Part shown: positions 25,349 through 40,639 of the stretch, in pieces
Position numbering within the stretch: position 1 is the stretch's first letter
Layout of the letters: each line of letters starts with the position of its first letter
Assembly: GCA_028023455.1 (NCBI GenBank)
Contig: JAQFVV010013322.1
Coordinates: forward strand, 93,825 to 157,824
From: Epiperipatus broadwayi
Lineage: Eukaryota; Onychophora; Udeonychophora; Euonychophora; Peripatidae
Length of the DNA stretch: 64,000 bases
Reading direction: 5' to 3'
Translations under genes and position numbers: made by a program
Notes under the pieces: generated by a model
What the model saw: the letters and a program-made list of their open reading frames with translations, nothing else
Told to the model about the DNA's origin: nothing
Databases searched by the model: none

Positions 25349-25354
25349 GCTTCA
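22765..25354 (-). mobile_element. 5' LTR of the gag-protease retrotransposon
   Basis: Direct repeat of 17246-19833. It ends with a TA array and GCACAGCTTCA, so on the minus strand it begins TGAAGCTGTGC. The GA microsatellite is longer here (about 23226-23247). A further (TA)n lies immediately outside. Confidence 0.8.
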
Positions 25355-25427
25355 ATATATATATATATATTTATAATTGAAATAATATTTTTAACGGTTT
25401 ACAAACAATTACAAACAATCTTTAAAT

Positions 25428-25471
25428 CCACAGAAGTACTTTCGGTTACTTTCTAACCTGCCTCAACTGCC
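25428..25471 (-). ncRNA. Hammerhead-like motif in PLE tail
   Basis: On the minus strand: stem I GCAG/CTGT, core TTGAGGCA, stem II GGTTA/TAACC with loop GAAAG, GAA, palindrome AGTACT, then T. The same structure occurs at 26331-26373, 38690-38739 and 40640-40684. The core is one base longer than CTGANGA and has T at position 3. Confidence 0.5.
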
Positions 25472-25507
25472 ATTAAATTCAAAAACTAAAAGCAGACGCA
25501 AACATCA

Positions 25508-25816
25508 TCAATTCAAATTCCATGAATCTCGTATTTTAATGTTAGAAGCTTGTCGATTTATTAAATGCATTTTATTTCTGTTTATAAAAATTGCTTCTTT
25601 AATTTTTCTTTTACTATGGTTTCTCACTTCATGAAGAATTTTCACATTTTCAAAATTAAATTTAAATTTATATTTACATGTTTTTTCATGATCAAAGAAA
25701 ACTGAGGAAGATATTAAATCACCATTATTTTTATTTTTTACACGCTTATATAACAATTCATGTTCCTTCAATTTTTTCTCAATGCTGCACCTAGATTCAC
25801 CTATATATGATAGCAT
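25508..25816 (-). pseudogene. PLE GIY-YIG endonuclease domain, truncated
   Basis: A 102-codon frame whose first residues MLSYIGESRCSIEKKLKEH are the YIG half of the GIY-YIG nuclease. Upstream codons in the same frame extend the match back to an IYQIF block and a C-D-C. FFDHEKTCKY and RKIKEAIFINRN follow. In intact elements this domain is fused to the C-terminus of a reverse transcriptase and nicks the insertion site. The reverse transcriptase is absent, so the copy is non-functional, although this domain is uninterrupted. Confidence 0.8.
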
Positions 25817-25929
25817 ACAATCACAAAAAATTTGATATATGACATTATTTTTTTGCTTAACATGTAGTCATCCTTAGAATTATTAACTAATTTATTAATA
25901 TTGTTAATAAATTAGTCACTAATTCTAAG

Positions 25930-26298
25930 GATGTCATACCTGTCAAGCAAAAAAGTAATGTCATATATCAAATTTTTTGTGATTGTATGCTATCATATAT
26001 AGGTGAATCTAGGTGCAGCATTGAGAAAAGATTGAAGGAACATGATTTGTTATATAAGCGTGTAAAAAATCAAAATAATGGTGATTTAATATCTTCTTCA
26101 GTTTTTTTTGATCATGAAAAAACATGTAAATATTAATTTATATTTAATTTTGAATATGTGAAAATTCTTCATGAAGAGAGAAACCATAGTAAAAGAAAAA
26201 TTAAAGAGGCAATTTTTATAAACAGAAATAAAATGCATTTAATAAATCAACAAGCTTCTAACATTAAAATACGAGATTCGTGGAATTTAAATCGATGA
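25930..26298 (+). pseudogene. PLE GIY-YIG endonuclease domain with an internal stop
   Basis: Frame beginning near VIYQIFCDCMLSYIGES and running to a stop at 26296-26298. One in-frame TAA near 26135 falls just after HEKTCKY, where the sister copies have a lysine codon. It is the partner of the minus-strand frame at 25508-25816; the two differ at a few codons. Confidence 0.75.
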
Positions 26299-26330
26299 CG
26301 TTTGCTTCAGCTTTTAGTTTTTGAATAGAT

Positions 26331-26373
26331 GGCAGTTGAAGCAGGTTAGAAAGTAACCAAAAGTACTTCTGCA
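26331..26373 (+). ncRNA. Hammerhead-like motif in PLE tail
   Basis: Stem I GCAG/CTGC, core TTGAAGCA, stem II GGTTA/TAACC, then AAA in place of GAA, palindrome AGTACT. The loss of the conserved G suggests an inactive copy. Confidence 0.45.
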
Positions 26374-26498
26374 GATTTAAAGATTGTTTGTAATTGTTTG
26401 TAAACCGTTAAAAATATTATTTCAATTATAATTACAATATTGTTTTTAATTAATGGATATTTTATTTATTATATATATATATATATATATTTATATAT

Positions 26499-27640
26499 TG
26501 TAACTATATTAAAGATGATCAAAATATATCATTGTAAAATTATTAAAGAGATGAAGAATTATTTAGCTTAATTTTAGCATATTTAATCATATCTCAAAAA
26601 ACCAATTCAACCATTGATGATGAATGATCACACTTAATAAAGACTACTCTTAATGAAATATATACACCTCATTTAATAAAACAAACTAATATTTATTAAT
26701 GCATTACTAATATCTACATGAAAATCCATAGATAAACATGAAAATTTATATGAATAATAATAACAATAATAATTGATTATATTGCAATCTTCAGATTAAT
26801 TTCAAGTTCTTCCCCCTTTCCCGTCAAATGTATTTTGTATTAAATTGGGTAACCGATTTGTTAAAATGTTCCATCCACAAGAAAAGTATTTCAAAAAAAA
26901 ATATTCACTCATTGGCACACATACTTTATAATCTAACGTGTCAAGCAGAATGATAAAAAAAATGTTAATAGAAATGAAAGAACAAGATTTATAGAACAAG
27001 TTTTAAATTATTTTTCTCCCCCTCTTTTCTGCACTCTGAAACCTATACTTTCTTAAGACAAAATGATTCAATATTTGAATACTGCTTATTCCTTCACATT
27101 CATTCACAATTATACACAGGTAAAGTATTATTATGTATGTGTGTGTTTTTATCCCCGTAAAAACCAAAATATGATTTAAAACCAAAATAATAATACAAAA
27201 AAAAATTACTATACACATTAATAATATTTCATAATTGTAAATCAATAAACAATCATAATTTTGGTACATACAAAATCATTAAATAAGCCTAAGGTTATCA
27301 TTAGTAAGAAATTCTTGATTTTAATCGATCTGAATTGTCTTTAAAAGTTCTTTAAATAAACTATACCACTTTATTGCTAAAAATTTTATTAGGACTCTGA
27401 TATCATAAAAAAAATAGATATAAAAAGTCATATTACCGATCCTTTGTTTTGTGGCAAACTTCCAAGGATTCAAACTTGTCCTGTTAAATATTTATACCTC
27501 TGCAGCAACAATTTCCGTTTTACTTTGGAACTATCTCTTTCTTGAGTTGTATAACTATTTGATGATGATTCTAATATGGTTATTTGCTTTAGTGGACAAT
27601 TTGGAAATCACTCATAATAATAAACACACTAATAATATTT
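26499..27640 (-). mobile_element. Truncated 3' LTR (family A)
   Basis: Aligns with the low-coordinate part of 30827-34478, starting at the same TGTAAC end, but lacks about 0.9 kb internally (junction near 26610) and everything beyond about position 32815 of that copy. Read on the minus strand, it sits downstream of the integrase tail, as a 3' LTR should. The 88- and 65-codon frames inside are not convincing. Confidence 0.65.
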
Positions 27641-27724
27641 AAAAAAAAATTTTCTAACTACTGGTAAATATCATACTTTTCATTAGAAAACTTAAATGGG
27701 ATTTATTTGGAGATCTTTGCCAAG

Positions 27725-27905
27725 CTACTCTGCTGAAGTATAAGGGATCAAACTTCTAGCATTATAGGTTCCCTTATTCCCATCAAGAGTAGCAAGCATA
27801 AAGGCATTCTCTCCTACTTTCTTGGTAATTTGGAATGGCCCTTTGTACAAATGCAGAAACTTTTTAAATTGGTTTCTTTGGGGGTTGCTAACATAAAATT
27901 ATTAT
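27725..27905 (-). pseudogene. Retrotransposon integrase C-terminal tail
   Basis: Minus-strand frame ending at TAG (27725-27727). It contains KFLHLYKGPFQITKKVGENA and then NARSLIPY, the small beta-barrel tail typical of LTR-retrotransposon integrases, which join element DNA to the genome. A single shift near 27880 connects it with a LATPKETN segment that belongs to the same tail. The integrase core, RNase H and reverse transcriptase are missing, so pol has been deleted between gag and this point. Confidence 0.7.
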
Positions 27906-27926
27906 ATCAGGACCACTCTAAATAAT

Positions 27927-29492
27927 TCAGCTCTTGAGTTTTACTCTGGGCTTTTCCCTTTTGCAACTCATATTGTTGACTGCATAAAACTGCAAAGGTT
28001 CATTTAGTCCATTTTGGAGATCTTTATTTTTCATTTTTATTGGATATTTATAAAACATATCCGGAGTATTTATTTTATATAACCTCCTATTAGAGACTCC
28101 ATTTAGAAATATGGACTCTTGGTACCATACGTAATATGCCTTGAAGTTTTTCAGAAAGATTGACTCTCTATACAATACATACTTTCCTTGTAAGTTTTCT
28201 AGAGAGATTGACTCTTTGTGCCACATATAATTTATTTTTAAATTATCTTCCAGAGAGACTGACTCTCTATACCAGACATAATTTGCTTTTAACATTTTCA
28301 TAGTATTTAAATTTTTCAGAGAGATTGATTCTCTGTACAATACACACTGGACATTTACATTTTTCAGAGAGATTGCCCCTCTGTACCAGATATAATTTAT
28401 TTTTGACTTTTCCAGAGCAGTTGAATTTTTCAGAGAGATTGATTCTCTGTACAATACACACTGGATATTTAAATTTTTCAGAGACATGGATTTTCTATAC
28501 CATATAAATCTATTTAAAAAGGCAGATTTTTGAACCCACACATGCAGGTTAGTTACTAGATTGAGAACTACAGACTTTGGAAATTTTTGTTTTCTTCCTA
28601 TAACATCTGGTTTTATCTCCCCTATTGCCTCTCTTAACTCAGTCACCTTATCTGGTGCATGAAGTTTTTCCTCCCACTCTCTTTTCCTTCTTTTCACTTC
28701 ATGATCTATCCCAATTGGCTCTATGGCCATCTCCTCATGTACTCTTTTTACTGGGAGATTTGGTTTTATGGCTTCTATTGGCCTATCTACTTCATGAGAC
28801 TTATCCTCTGTCAGTGTACTAGCTGGTTTATTTATTTCCTCATCTATCTTTTATATTCCTTTCTTTATTATCAGTAGTCAGACTATCTAGCTTATCTTTT
28901 AACACTGGTAAGCCTTGACCACCTTCTGTGATACTTTCTGTAGTTTTCTCTATATGAGTTTTTCAATCTCAGTTTCCCAGGTCATGATCATTTGGTTGTT
29001 GCTTTCAATAGAGCTATCTATTTTTGCTTTGAGATCTTCCCTCAAACTTTCTATAGTTTTCTCTACAGATTGACCTATCTTTTGTTCTAGACTTTTTATA
29101 CTTTTCTTACTATCTTTTCTTAGACTTTTATTATCTTCTTTTAAACTCTTAGTATCCTCTTTTAGACTTTCTATATTTTTCTCCATATTTTGTATGAAAC
29201 TTTTATTACTTTCTATCCTTTTAAGCATCTGCATCATCATCAATTCCACCTCTGGTGGTGCTTTCTTTGCTATCTGAGTCTGGCCCACTTCTGGCTCCTC
29301 ATCTACTTCCACACTTGAGACATTATTGCTACTAACTTTAGAGGCATTTTCCTCTACTTCTTCTCTTCCTTTTTGTTTTTTATAGGAAATCTCCCTATCA
29401 TCTTCTTCAGTATAAAAACTATCACTGATCCCTGAGATTGGGACACCCACCTCATCCATGACATCCTCAGTAGTATTATTTAGTTCACTCAT
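27927..29492 (-). pseudogene. Gag-like coiled-coil polyprotein with two frameshifts
   Basis: Three minus-strand frames follow each other: 29492-28950, about 28960-28850, and about 28853-27927. Each continues where the last stops, so they are one ancestral reading frame. The first part is acidic, then a heptad-rich coiled coil (repeated SLKED and SLREDL units, residues about 85-165). The middle part is short. The last part has a charged segment, then eight copies of a YRESISLKN-type unit. No capsid or zinc-knuckle motif is recognised. It lies between a primer binding site (30825) and an integrase tail, so a gag-like role is inferred from position only. Confidence 0.55.
28100..28510 (-). repeat. 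In-frame minisatellite encoding YRESISLKN-type units
   Basis: About eight units spaced roughly 45-66 bp, all keeping the reading frame. The conserved part encodes W/L-Y-R-x-S-x-x-L-x-N. Spacers vary in length by multiples of three, which implies past selection on the protein. Confidence 0.8.
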
Positions 29493-30807
29493 GTTTTAAA
29501 ATCATATATATCCCATCTGTGCTCTCCTGACCACCAAACCCACACATCATTTCCTTGTCTAACACCTATCTTTGACTAACTGACTGATTTGCTTTTCACC
29601 TTATCATGCATTACAAATACAACGAAAATATTTTTTATCCTTATTTGATGAATCACACAACAATAATCCATATAGTGCATGTCTGTCTGTAATAGCCCAA
29701 ATTATGCATTCATCCATTCTCCTAGAAATCCGACAGATATTGACAGTCCACAGAATGATTAGCAGTTCACAATCATGAGATAAATAAAAGAATTCAGTCA
29801 CAGCACTACAATCACACAATGCATCATGAGCACTCAGAAGATCATCCCAATTTGATCACTATTAACTACCACAACCTTTGATTGAATGATGCAAACTCTG
29901 TTGCAATAAAAGAAATATTAAGTCTTAGGGGTTAAAATAGATAAACTATGCCTTGCACTTTCTCTTGGAGTCTTACATGGCAACTATCAAAGAATGCCCT
30001 GCTTATTATAGGCTACAGAAAACGAAGACTTGCTCTCTGTCTTGGAGACTTATAGGCTGATATCATGGTAGGACTTCTGTTAACTGCTTCATGATAAAAT
30101 AAAATAACATCACTTATGAACTGGGTTGGAAAACTATGCCATGCTCTCTCTCTCTTAGAGACTTATAGGCTGATATCATGGCAGGACTGCTGTTAACTGC
30201 TTCATGATAAAATAAAGATAACTTATAAATTGGGTTGGAGCAGTGAATGGGTTTATCATTCATGGGTTACATGAATACATAGCATTCTCAAGGCAATGAC
30301 AAAACTCTCCACTCATCATCAAAACTGCAATCTAACCAACCAAACTCCAATGATCAAATATCCAATCCAACCTCCAAAATCATAGACTTTTCTACAAAAT
30401 GAACTCCCCAAACACACATGAGACTACTATCTCATAATTCATCATTATTACTTTGCCTATCCTATCTGGCAATAAATCATTTTAATGTTCCAAAAAAAAA
30501 TTCTATTATTTATTTCACCTCTGCCTTAAGTTGTGATATACTATCTATTTTCAAAATTGAAAGAAAAAACAAAACTAAGCTGTTTTATGGCTGTACCCAT
30601 TTTATCATCATCAATGAAAATTAAATCATATTAAACATCATCACACACAAATTTAAAACAAGACTATATGGCTAAGATAATTTTGTAAGAGAAAAAAAAT
30701 TTTTTTACTAAAAAAAAATTTTTTACTAAAAAAATTTCTCTTTTTTAACCACACATCTCCCATCATTCTATAGACTCCCTTTTTCAGGTATATGGTGACA
30801 CATCATA
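29493..30807 (-). mobile_element. 5' leader of the 26.5-34.5 kb element
   Basis: About 1.3 kb between primer binding site and gag-like frame, with a tandem duplication. The block 29940-30080, containing GACTTATAGGCTGATATCATGG, recurs at 30130-30230. Frames at 29604-29819 and 30418-30624 are not convincing. Confidence 0.5.
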
Positions 30808-30825
30808 GCCCCAGTTGGGCATCCA
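30808..30825 (-). promoter_or_regulatory. Primer binding site of the 26.5-34.5 kb element
   Basis: Minus-strand TGGATGCCCAACTGGGGC starts one base inside the LTR end (GTTACA). Its position identifies 30827-34478 as the 5' LTR and the element as minus-strand. Confidence 0.7.
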
Positions 30826-30826
30826 T

Positions 30827-34478
<3,652 letters not shown>

Positions 34479-34518
<40 letters not shown>
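34479..34518. repeat. (CA)n(TA)n microsatellite between two elements
   Basis: Compound CA then TA array at the edge of LTR family A and of the element that begins at 34519. Confidence 0.9.
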
Positions 34519-36328
34519 TGTGATGAGCACACATACTGTGGTCACACATGTACCTACAAAACATCCACAAATTAGAAATGTTAGGGTTGGAAAGAATGAA
34601 ATAAATAAGAAAAAAAAACCAGCTTGGAAATTAACAAAACCAAGAAATGTTGAAAATTAGCAAAACAAAGAGAAAGAGAGGGAACTAGAGTTAACAAGAT
34701 CGTTATCTTTTGCTAGTCAAAGTCCGAATTTTGATAAAAGTAAATATTAAATTATAATACTACCAGCATATGGTAGGAAAGTTAAAGCAGTAAAGAAACA
34801 TAAATAAAACATGTAGTAAAATATGATTTAGGAAAAGTAAAGTTTAAAAAAAAAGGAAAAAGAAAAAACTTCGATAGCGCGGAAAGAAAAACCTAGAAAA
34901 TTAATATGTTCGAAAAGATAAGAATCTGGGCTTCAAAGTACACATTTGACGATAAACGAAATGCGGGTTTTATGAGGTAGAGCTAAAGCAAGAATTAGAT
35001 AAAAAATAAATGATTATTAAAATTTAAATAAGAAATAAAGAAAAACATGCATTAAAATTTGTGTAAGTAATCAAAGAAAAATAAGGAAATAAATAAAATG
35101 TACATAGTGCTATAAAATCATATAAAATAAAGTTACATATGGCTGAAGGCATAGCATGGGAGGTGTCAACAACAAGTGGAAACAAAGAATCTAAAGGACA
35201 AAGACCATTGGAATGTTTTAATTAAAAAAAGAAAAAAAAGAAAAAATTAGGTGGAGAGCTAAGGAGATAAAAGGAGAGATTAGAGCTTGAGACTTCGAGT
35301 CGACAAGGTGAAAAATCGCGGCTCCAAGAATCAGCCGATATAGCTAACCAACATGACTTTTACCGTCGATATCTCACATAGTATGACCAGCTAAGGCCAT
35401 CATGATCGCGGTCAATCCGGACTTCTGTACCAATGGTTCTGCAATAATGTAACAGCTACAGTAGTAATGCCTGCCTATGGATTCCTGTAGTGGCCCGACC
35501 TGTGATGCCTCGTCCTCCATGCCTTATTAACCCAGAAGCTACATCCCGCCAAATATAATCTACGACCGTCCCTCCTAAAGAAGTGGATAATCCACGTGAC
35601 AGTCGACAACACATCGGAATGAACTCAAAGACTAAACCCTAGGTAACTTAAATATTATTTTATATATCATCAAATGTGCACATAAATTCCATAGACAATG
35701 GCCAAATGACTTTCATGAATGGTAATGACATTCTTTTGTTAGACAGCTAGGCTAATGAGTTATAAATGTGACAGCATTTATAATGATTTCAAGTATTTAT
35801 TTATAAGAATTTCAAGTATTTATTTCCTTATAGCACTATAGAATATAATATGTTTAATTTTTATGTTAATGTTTCTTATATCTTTTATTATCAAATTATT
35901 TGTTAGTATTAAAAATATATTAATTTATTTAAATCTGTCGTGTCTCGTTCTTCGTCACTCCACAAAATAGTCTAATACTAGGAGGGTAGAAATATTATTT
36001 CATTTTTTTTTGCATTGTTTTAGTTATGAAATTAACACGTGAAACGTTGATGGTGCAGGGTTTTATCCTGTAAAATTTATAAATTAGCCAAGCGCTGTAA
36101 CTGTAATATCTTACAGCAGCCGGGAGAAAGTTGATCGAGAAAAATAATCTGGAGGTTATATCCGTATAGCGTACAGATTCAGTCAAGTATGGAAATCGGC
36201 TCATCTGTTTCCGTATTTCTCTTTGCTTGAGGTAGCGGAAGGTGGATGATTTTGAATAATAAGAATTCCCCATTACATATATAAGTGAAAGGGAAGTTGG
36301 AGCTTTTCGATCGTCCCGTGCCCGTTAC
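34519..36328 (+). mobile_element. Solo LTR-like element, 1.8 kb
   Basis: Begins TGTGATGAGCACA and ends CCCGTTACA, with (TA)n on both sides. The start resembles that of the 6616 LTR (TGTAACGAGCACA) and likewise folds on itself through TCACA, so it is probably a related family. It contains a more GC-rich stretch (about 35280-35600). No convincing ORF. Confidence 0.6.
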
Positions 36329-37560
36329 AATATATATATATATATATTGAAACAAACACATTTCACATATATACTTTGAAGTTCTTTCCCTTTCCCCCAA
36401 TTTAAAACTGTCAAGATAAAATTTAAAAAAAGCTGATGCAGTTTTCAAAAATAAAAGTTAAAACAAAGAAATAAAAAGATGTCAGCAATTTAAAAATTAA
36501 TATTTTAAAATATTAAAAGTAATGTTAAAATGTACTATTTTGCAAAAGTTTAATGTTTGCAGATTATCAAAAAAAAGGCTGTAATTAACAATTAATAAAA
36601 AAATGATTGTCATGGGCATAAAAATCAATATATGTTTTTCAAAAACATCAGATAAGAGCATTAGAATCTGTTTTCACCAAAAGTAGATGGCCAATGAGGA
36701 AAAAAATAAACACATGGGCCTCTGAGAAGGTTTGTGCTAGATTGATCCAAAGACTGATAGATAAGAACATAGAGAGATAAATAGGGGAGTAGAGAATGCT
36801 TAGGGAATTTTGTAGTGGACATATCATTAGAAGGCATCAAGACTGCTACTAGTGAACTAGGGAAATTCATATTATATAACAACTGGCCCAACAAAGCTTA
36901 CAGCACCATGACTAATAAAAAGAAGGAACCTGTAATTAATAAAATATTAAATGAAAAAACAAGTGGTTAAAATATTATATCTTCAAATGTCTGACCAATA
37001 GAAAATAGCTTTTCTCTCTCCTCTGCCCTCTGTTCAGTTATGAAGTAAAATAAAATCAAGGCCTGAGATCTGACCATCGATGGTTGAGAAGACCCCTATT
37101 GATTGGAAAATTTATAGTAAATCACCAGCAGATGCAGGTTCAGGCAGGGAAATTATACGCTACATAAAAATATTTTGTAAAATGTATTTATCAAGTTAAA
37201 TTATATAATAATGAAATGTCACTTTTTTAAAAAAAAAGATTGATTGTAAGGAAATATATTTAAAAATGGAATGCATTGGAGTAATAGATGAATTAAAAAT
37301 ATTTTGTAAGATGTGTTTATTGAACTAAATATGCAAAAATGATTTTGCTAATCTGAAAATAATTCTATAATAAAATTCATGCTAATTTGTATCTACATAA
37401 AATAAATTATTGATAATGAGAATGACATTTATTATTTTACAAAATGCTTGGATACAATTAATTAAGTCTGGGTCCACACACATATAAATTAAGGAAATGT
37501 TTATGTAAGTGAATAAGAAATTATAGATTAAATTTTGTTATATACGCAAACAACCCACAG

Positions 37561-37925
37561 CTATATAATAAATTAAATAATAATAAAATGCATACAAATA
37601 ATGACTTAAACTGCATTGATAGATGAATAAGTGGTTCAAATAGACACCTATATAATATAATAAGTAATAATACATCTCTTTTAAATAATGACTTCAAACC
37701 ACATTGATATGATGAATAAGTGGTTCAAAACCTAAATAATATATTAAATAATAATAAATCTCTTCCAAATTATGACTTCAAACTGCATTGATAGATGAAT
37801 AAGTGATTCAAATCCACACCTATTTAATATGTTACGTAATAATAAATCTCTTCCAAATAATGACATCAAAACTGCACCTATATGATGGATAAGTGGTTTA
37901 AACCCACACTTGTATGATACGTTAA
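37561..37925. repeat. Tandem repeat, about 86 bp x 4
   Basis: Each unit contains GATGAATAAGTGGTTCAAA and AATAATGACTTCAAA; spacing of the first motif is about 86, 86 and 88 bp. Confidence 0.8.
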
Positions 37926-38035
37926 ATAAAACAATTACTTCAAGATACCTGGATTAAAATAAATACTTCAAGATACCTGAATTAGAACAAATACTTCCAG
38001 ATACCTGGATAAATTAATTACTTCTATACCCATGG
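37926..38035. repeat. Tandem repeat, about 28 bp x 4
   Basis: Units of the type ACTTCAAGATACCTGGAT recur about every 28-30 bp directly after the 86-bp array. Confidence 0.8.
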
Positions 38036-38565
38036 ATAAATATCTATGCAGATGAGGAAACTTCAAACCAAGAAGGATAATTCCCACTCAGGAATGATCA
38101 GAAAACATCCATAATGTCGACACAGATATGAAGACAGCCAGTATAAAGACTACCAACAAACTTTTTCTTCTTCTTTAAGAACTTTATATGTAATATTATT
38201 ATTAAATAAAATTATTGTTTCTAAATAAATGATACCTTTTGTCAATTTCATTTGCATCATTCATTTATTTATGCACTGGTTCACAAGAATCTCATGTCAC
38301 CTGAGCTATGTCTGGAATAACTCGATGTGGGTAAGTAAGGTTGTAGTGAGATGGAACACTAGTGGCACCATTTGGGAAACCAAACACATAAATTTCTAGA
38401 TGTTTCCAATCTCTGTGGTGCTACCTTCTCTGATGAGCAGAAAATATTGTTGTAGGTGGAGTGATGTCTGCATTGGGGAATGCCAATCAATAGTTCCTTC
38501 TTGAAATATGCTCATCAGGAAATAAAACCAACACAGGAGTGGGGTTGGTTGGTACATCCGGTTAC

Positions 38566-38567
<2 letters not shown>

Positions 38568-38600
<33 letters not shown>

Positions 38601-38611
38601 AATATATATTT

Positions 38612-38650
<39 letters not shown>
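38568..38650. repeat. (TA)n arrays at the PLE pair 2 boundary
   Basis: Two long TA runs separated by a short spacer. They form the left edge of the PLE palindrome. Confidence 0.9.
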
Positions 38651-38651
<1 letters not shown>

Positions 38652-39629
38652 AAATAATATTTTTAATGGTTTACAAACAATCCTTAAATCTGCAGATATA
38701 CTAGCACTTTTGGTTACTTTCTAACCTGCCTCAACTGCCATTAAATTCAAAAACAAAAGCGGAAGCAAATATCATCAATTCAAATTCCACGAATCTCATA
38801 TTTTAATGTTAGAAGCTTGACGATTTATTAAATGCATTTCATTCCTGTTTATAAAAATTGCTACTTTAATTTTTTTTTTACAATGGTTTCTCTCTTCATG
38901 AAGAATTTTCACATTTTCAAAATTAAATTTAAATTTATATTTACATGTTTTTTCGTGATCAAAGAAAACTGAAGGAGATATTAAATCACCATTATTTTTA
39001 TTTTTTACATGCTTATATAACAATTCATGTTCCTTCAATCTTTTTTCAATACTGCAGCTAGATTCACCTATATATGATAGCATACAATCACAAAAAATTT
39101 GATATATGACATTATTTTTTTGCTTGACAGGTATGACATTCTTAGAATTATTGATTAATTTATTAATATTGTTTGGAACGTAGAATGAAACATTAAACAC
39201 ATTCTTATATAAATCCTTAAAAAATTTCACTTGTGGATTTGAAATAAATGGAATAGATATCCATTTTTTACTATTAATCTTCATTTCTTTTAAATTATAA
39301 TAATTTTTTTTAAATTGACATAAAGTATTGTTTATTTGTTCCATTTTATAACCAACATCAAGCAATTCCTTGGAAAATATCTCAATATTTTTAAGTTTAT
39401 CACTTTGGTAACGACATAATTTTTCATTCTGAAACAAAAAAGATTTAAAACTTGCCATCTTATGCATCATTGGTACTTTTGATTTACAATTTATATATCC
39501 TCTTTTTTGCAGTGGCTTAATAATTAGTTTATAATTTAATATACTGTTATCTCTTGTGATCATTAAATCTAAATAGTTAATCTTATTGTCCTGTTCTTTT
39601 TCAATAGTCCATTTCAAGCCATTCAACTT
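38651..39629 (-). mobile_element. Penelope-like element, left arm of head-to-head pair 2
   Basis: Minus-strand PLE copy ending at a zero-spacer palindromic junction (39629/39630) with the plus-strand copy. It holds the C-terminal part of the reverse transcriptase, the GIY-YIG endonuclease and the tail motif. Confidence 0.85.
38690..38739 (-). ncRNA. Degenerate hammerhead-like motif in PLE tail
   Basis: Same layout as 25428-25471: GCAG, TTGAGGCA, GGTTA/TAACC. The stretch after stem II carries an 8-base insertion and lacks GAA. Likely inactive. Confidence 0.45.
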
Positions 39630-39704
39630 AAGTTGAATGGCTTGAAATGGTCTATTGAAAAAGAACAGGACAATAAGATGGTCTATTGAAAAAGAACGGG
39701 ACAA
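38796..39704 (-). pseudogene. PLE reverse transcriptase C-terminus plus GIY-YIG endonuclease
   Basis: A 302-codon open frame. Residues 1-25 are read through the palindrome centre from the opposite copy and are not element protein. Residues about 35-110 match the end of the PLE reverse transcriptase (NYLDLMITR, then LQKRGYINC and HKMASFKSF). Residues about 195-295 are the GIY-YIG nuclease (VIYQIFCDCMLSYIGESSC, FFDHEKTCKY, IFINRN). The catalytic core of the polymerase (YADD region) lies upstream and is missing. The intact frame over about 275 codons suggests a fairly recent insertion. Confidence 0.8.
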
Positions 39705-40094
39705 TAAGATTAACTATTTAGATTTAATGATCACAAGAGATAACAGTATATTATAATGGCTTGAAATGGATTATTGAAAAAGAACAGGACAATAAGATTA
39801 ACTATTTAGATTTAATGATCACAAGAGATAACAGTATATTAAATTATAAACTAATTATTAAGCCACTGTAAAAAAGAGGATATATAAATTGTAAATCAAA
39901 AGTACCAATGAGGCATAAGATGGCAAGTTTTACATCTTTTTTGTTTCGGAATGAAACATTATGTCATTACCAAAGTGATAAACTGAAAAATATTGAGATA
40001 TTTGCCAAAGAATTGCTTGATATTGGTTATAAAATGGAACAAATAAACAATAATTTATGTCAATTTAAAAAAAAATTATTATAATTTAAAAGAA

Positions 40095-40583
40095 ATGAAG
40101 ATTAATAGTAAAAAATGGATATCTATTCCATTTATTTCAAATCCACAAGTGAAATTTTTTAAGGATTTATATAAAAATGTGTTTAATGTTTCATTCTACG
40201 TTCCAAACAATATTAATAAATTAGTCAATAATTCTAAGGATGTCATACCTGTCAAGCAAAAAAGTAATGTCATATATCAAATTTTTTGTGATTGTATGCT
40301 ATCATATATAGGTGAAACTAGGTGCAGTATTAAGAAAAGATTGAAGGAACATGAATTGTTATATAAGTGTGTAAAAAATAAAAATAATGGTGATTTAATA
40401 TCTTTTCAGTTTTTTTTTGATCACAAAAAAACATGTAAATATAAATTTAAATTTAATTTTGAAAATGTGAAAATTCTTCAAGAAGAGAGAAACCATAGTA
40501 AAAGAAAAATTAAAGAGGCAATTTTTATAAACAGGAATAAAACACATTTAATAATTCGACAAGCTTCTAACATTAAAATATGA
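40095..40583 (+). pseudogene. PLE endonuclease frame with part of the RT linker
   Basis: A 162-codon frame from MKINSKKWISIPFISNPQVK through the GIY-YIG nuclease (VIYQIFCDCMLSYIGETRC, FFDHKKTCKY, IFINRN). Upstream sequence (39760-40090) encodes the same reverse-transcriptase end as the left arm but is broken by a TAA after KPL and a frameshift in an A run near 40070. The ATG used is internal, so the frame is part of a longer ancestral protein. Confidence 0.8.
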
Positions 40584-40639
40584 GATTCATGGAATTTGAA
40601 TTGATGACATTTGCTTCCACTTTTGTTTTTGAATTTAAT

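Larger units (their letters stand above)
25375..25898 (-). mobile_element. Penelope-like element, left arm of head-to-head pair 1
   Basis: 5'-truncated PLE copy on the minus strand, joined head to head with 25904-26465 across a 5-bp spacer (TATTG). It carries the GIY-YIG frame (25508-25816) and the tail ribozyme motif (25428-25471), and is bounded outside by (TA)n. Confidence 0.8.
25904..26465 (+). mobile_element. Penelope-like element, right arm of head-to-head pair 1
   Basis: Plus-strand PLE copy, inverted relative to 25375-25898. The endonuclease frame (about 25930-26298) is interrupted by a TAA stop after the TCKY motif. Its tail ribozyme motif is at 26331-26373. It ends at a (TA)n array (26470-26490). 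Confidence 0.8.
36348..38567 (+). mobile_element. LTR-like segment with internal tandem repeats
   Basis: Lies between (TA)n arrays, starting TGAAACAAACACA and ending CCGGTTACA. A TGGCACCATTTGGGAAAC sequence at 38363-38380 resembles a primer binding site and would make 36348-38358 a 2-kb LTR with a truncated interior. This is inference; there is no second LTR copy in the window. Confidence 0.4.

Noticed and set aside
36661-36894. 77-codon frame inside the 36.3-38.6 kb segment
   Set aside because: No recognisable domain; not supported by any repeat copy.
38430-38520. Two opposed CTGATGAGC motifs
   Set aside because: Neither has a stem II followed by GAAA; they form only a short imperfect inverted repeat.
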